From assembly GCA_964609385.1 (NCBI GenBank), contig CAZSSM010000033.1, forward strand, positions 1-64,000: a DNA stretch of 64,000 bases, written 5' to 3'. Positions 63,853 through 64,000 of this stretch are shown here, piece after piece (position 1 is the first letter of the stretch; each line of letters opens with the position of its first letter). The notes under the pieces are model-generated. The model did no database searches. It was not told the DNA's origin and saw nothing but the letters and a program-made list of their open reading frames with translations. The position numbers were made by a program, and so were the translations under genes. The DNA comes from CAZSSM01 sp964609385. Its GTDB lineage: Bacteria; Planctomycetota; Planctomycetia; Isosphaerales; Isosphaeraceae.

Positions 63853-64000
63853 TCAGGTGGCCAGTTGTGGCCCCTGCGGCCCACTGGTGGGCTGCTGCGT
63901 GACGGTGGCACGGCGGCGGACGTCCAGCTCGACCGAGCCGAACATGCCCTCATGACGCTGGATGGTCGCGTTGAGGGCCACCAACAGACGCTTGGCGGTG
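63853..64000 (-). CDS. DUF3467 protein (N-terminus outside window)
   Basis: The last 48 codons of a gene that enters from beyond position 64000 and stops at 63853-63855. The visible end reads TAKRLLVALNATIQRHEGMF and then GSVELDVRRR before a short glutamine/proline-rich tail. This helix-plus-turn matches the C-terminal part of small DUF3467 proteins, which are about 100 residues long and of unknown function. A strong terminator lies downstream. Confidence 0.7.
   Translation of the reverse strand, partial: TAKRLLVALNATIQRHEGMFGSVELDVRRRATVTQQPTSGPQGPQLAT

Overview
The window looks like a chromosomal segment of a planctomycete, most plausibly from the Isosphaeraceae (inference; no rRNA or other phylogenetic marker is present). 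The signs are high GC; three ECF sigma factor plus Ser/Thr-kinase pairs whose kinases carry C-terminal TPRs; five large secreted proteins that share the short N-terminal LEPR-XLL-type motif; long RTX-type calcium-binding arrays; and a DUF3467 gene tail. I saw no tRNA, rRNA, CRISPR array or intact mobile element.

Layout. 1-5.6 kb (minus): the end of a HEAT-repeat membrane protein, a GH38-like glycosidase and a YceH/UPF0502 protein. 6.3-12.5 kb (plus): ECF sigma factor, DFN-type kinase-TPR protein, and a matrixin-like secreted protein whose zinc site is degenerate. 12.6-14.9 kb (minus): a secreted subtilase with a P-domain. 15.7-19.3 kb (minus): gatC-gatA-gatB, the tRNA amidotransferase. 19.8-25.3 kb (plus): glmU, an alpha/beta-hydrolase-like membrane protein lacking its nucleophilic serine, and a tandem pair of duplicated lipoproteins. 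25.4-37.1 kb (minus): a co-directional run of DJ-1/PfpI, VOC, ABM monooxygenase, YqhD-like alcohol dehydrogenase, ABM+NTF2-like fusion, benzoylformate-decarboxylase-like enzyme, a second DJ-1/PfpI, an AGE-epimerase+STAS fusion, GlgX and a TMEM175-type channel. 37.4-41.3 kb (minus): an animal-type heme peroxidase with an RTX array and a C-terminal 16-residue tandem repeat, broken by two single-base frameshifts. 41.3-42.2 kb: an AT-richer stretch with no convincing intact gene. 42.2-50.8 kb (minus): two more sigma-kinase modules, one kinase carrying an N-terminal anti-sigma-like zinc motif. 51.6-58.8 kb (plus): a 2,419-residue RTX protein. 59.0-63.4 kb (minus): a large subtilase with an altered oxyanion-hole residue. 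63.9 kb to the end: the C-terminus of a DUF3467 protein.

How the parts may work together (inference). Each sigma-kinase module lies near a gene for a large exported protein with the LEPR-XLL motif, which suggests envelope or surface-protein regulons. The 25-36 kb run combines keto-acid decarboxylation, aldehyde reduction and several glyoxalase-like folds with glycogen debranching and a sugar epimerase. It may link storage-sugar metabolism to disposal of reactive carbonyls. The STAS-fused epimerase and the 16-residue repeat are the least familiar architectures here.
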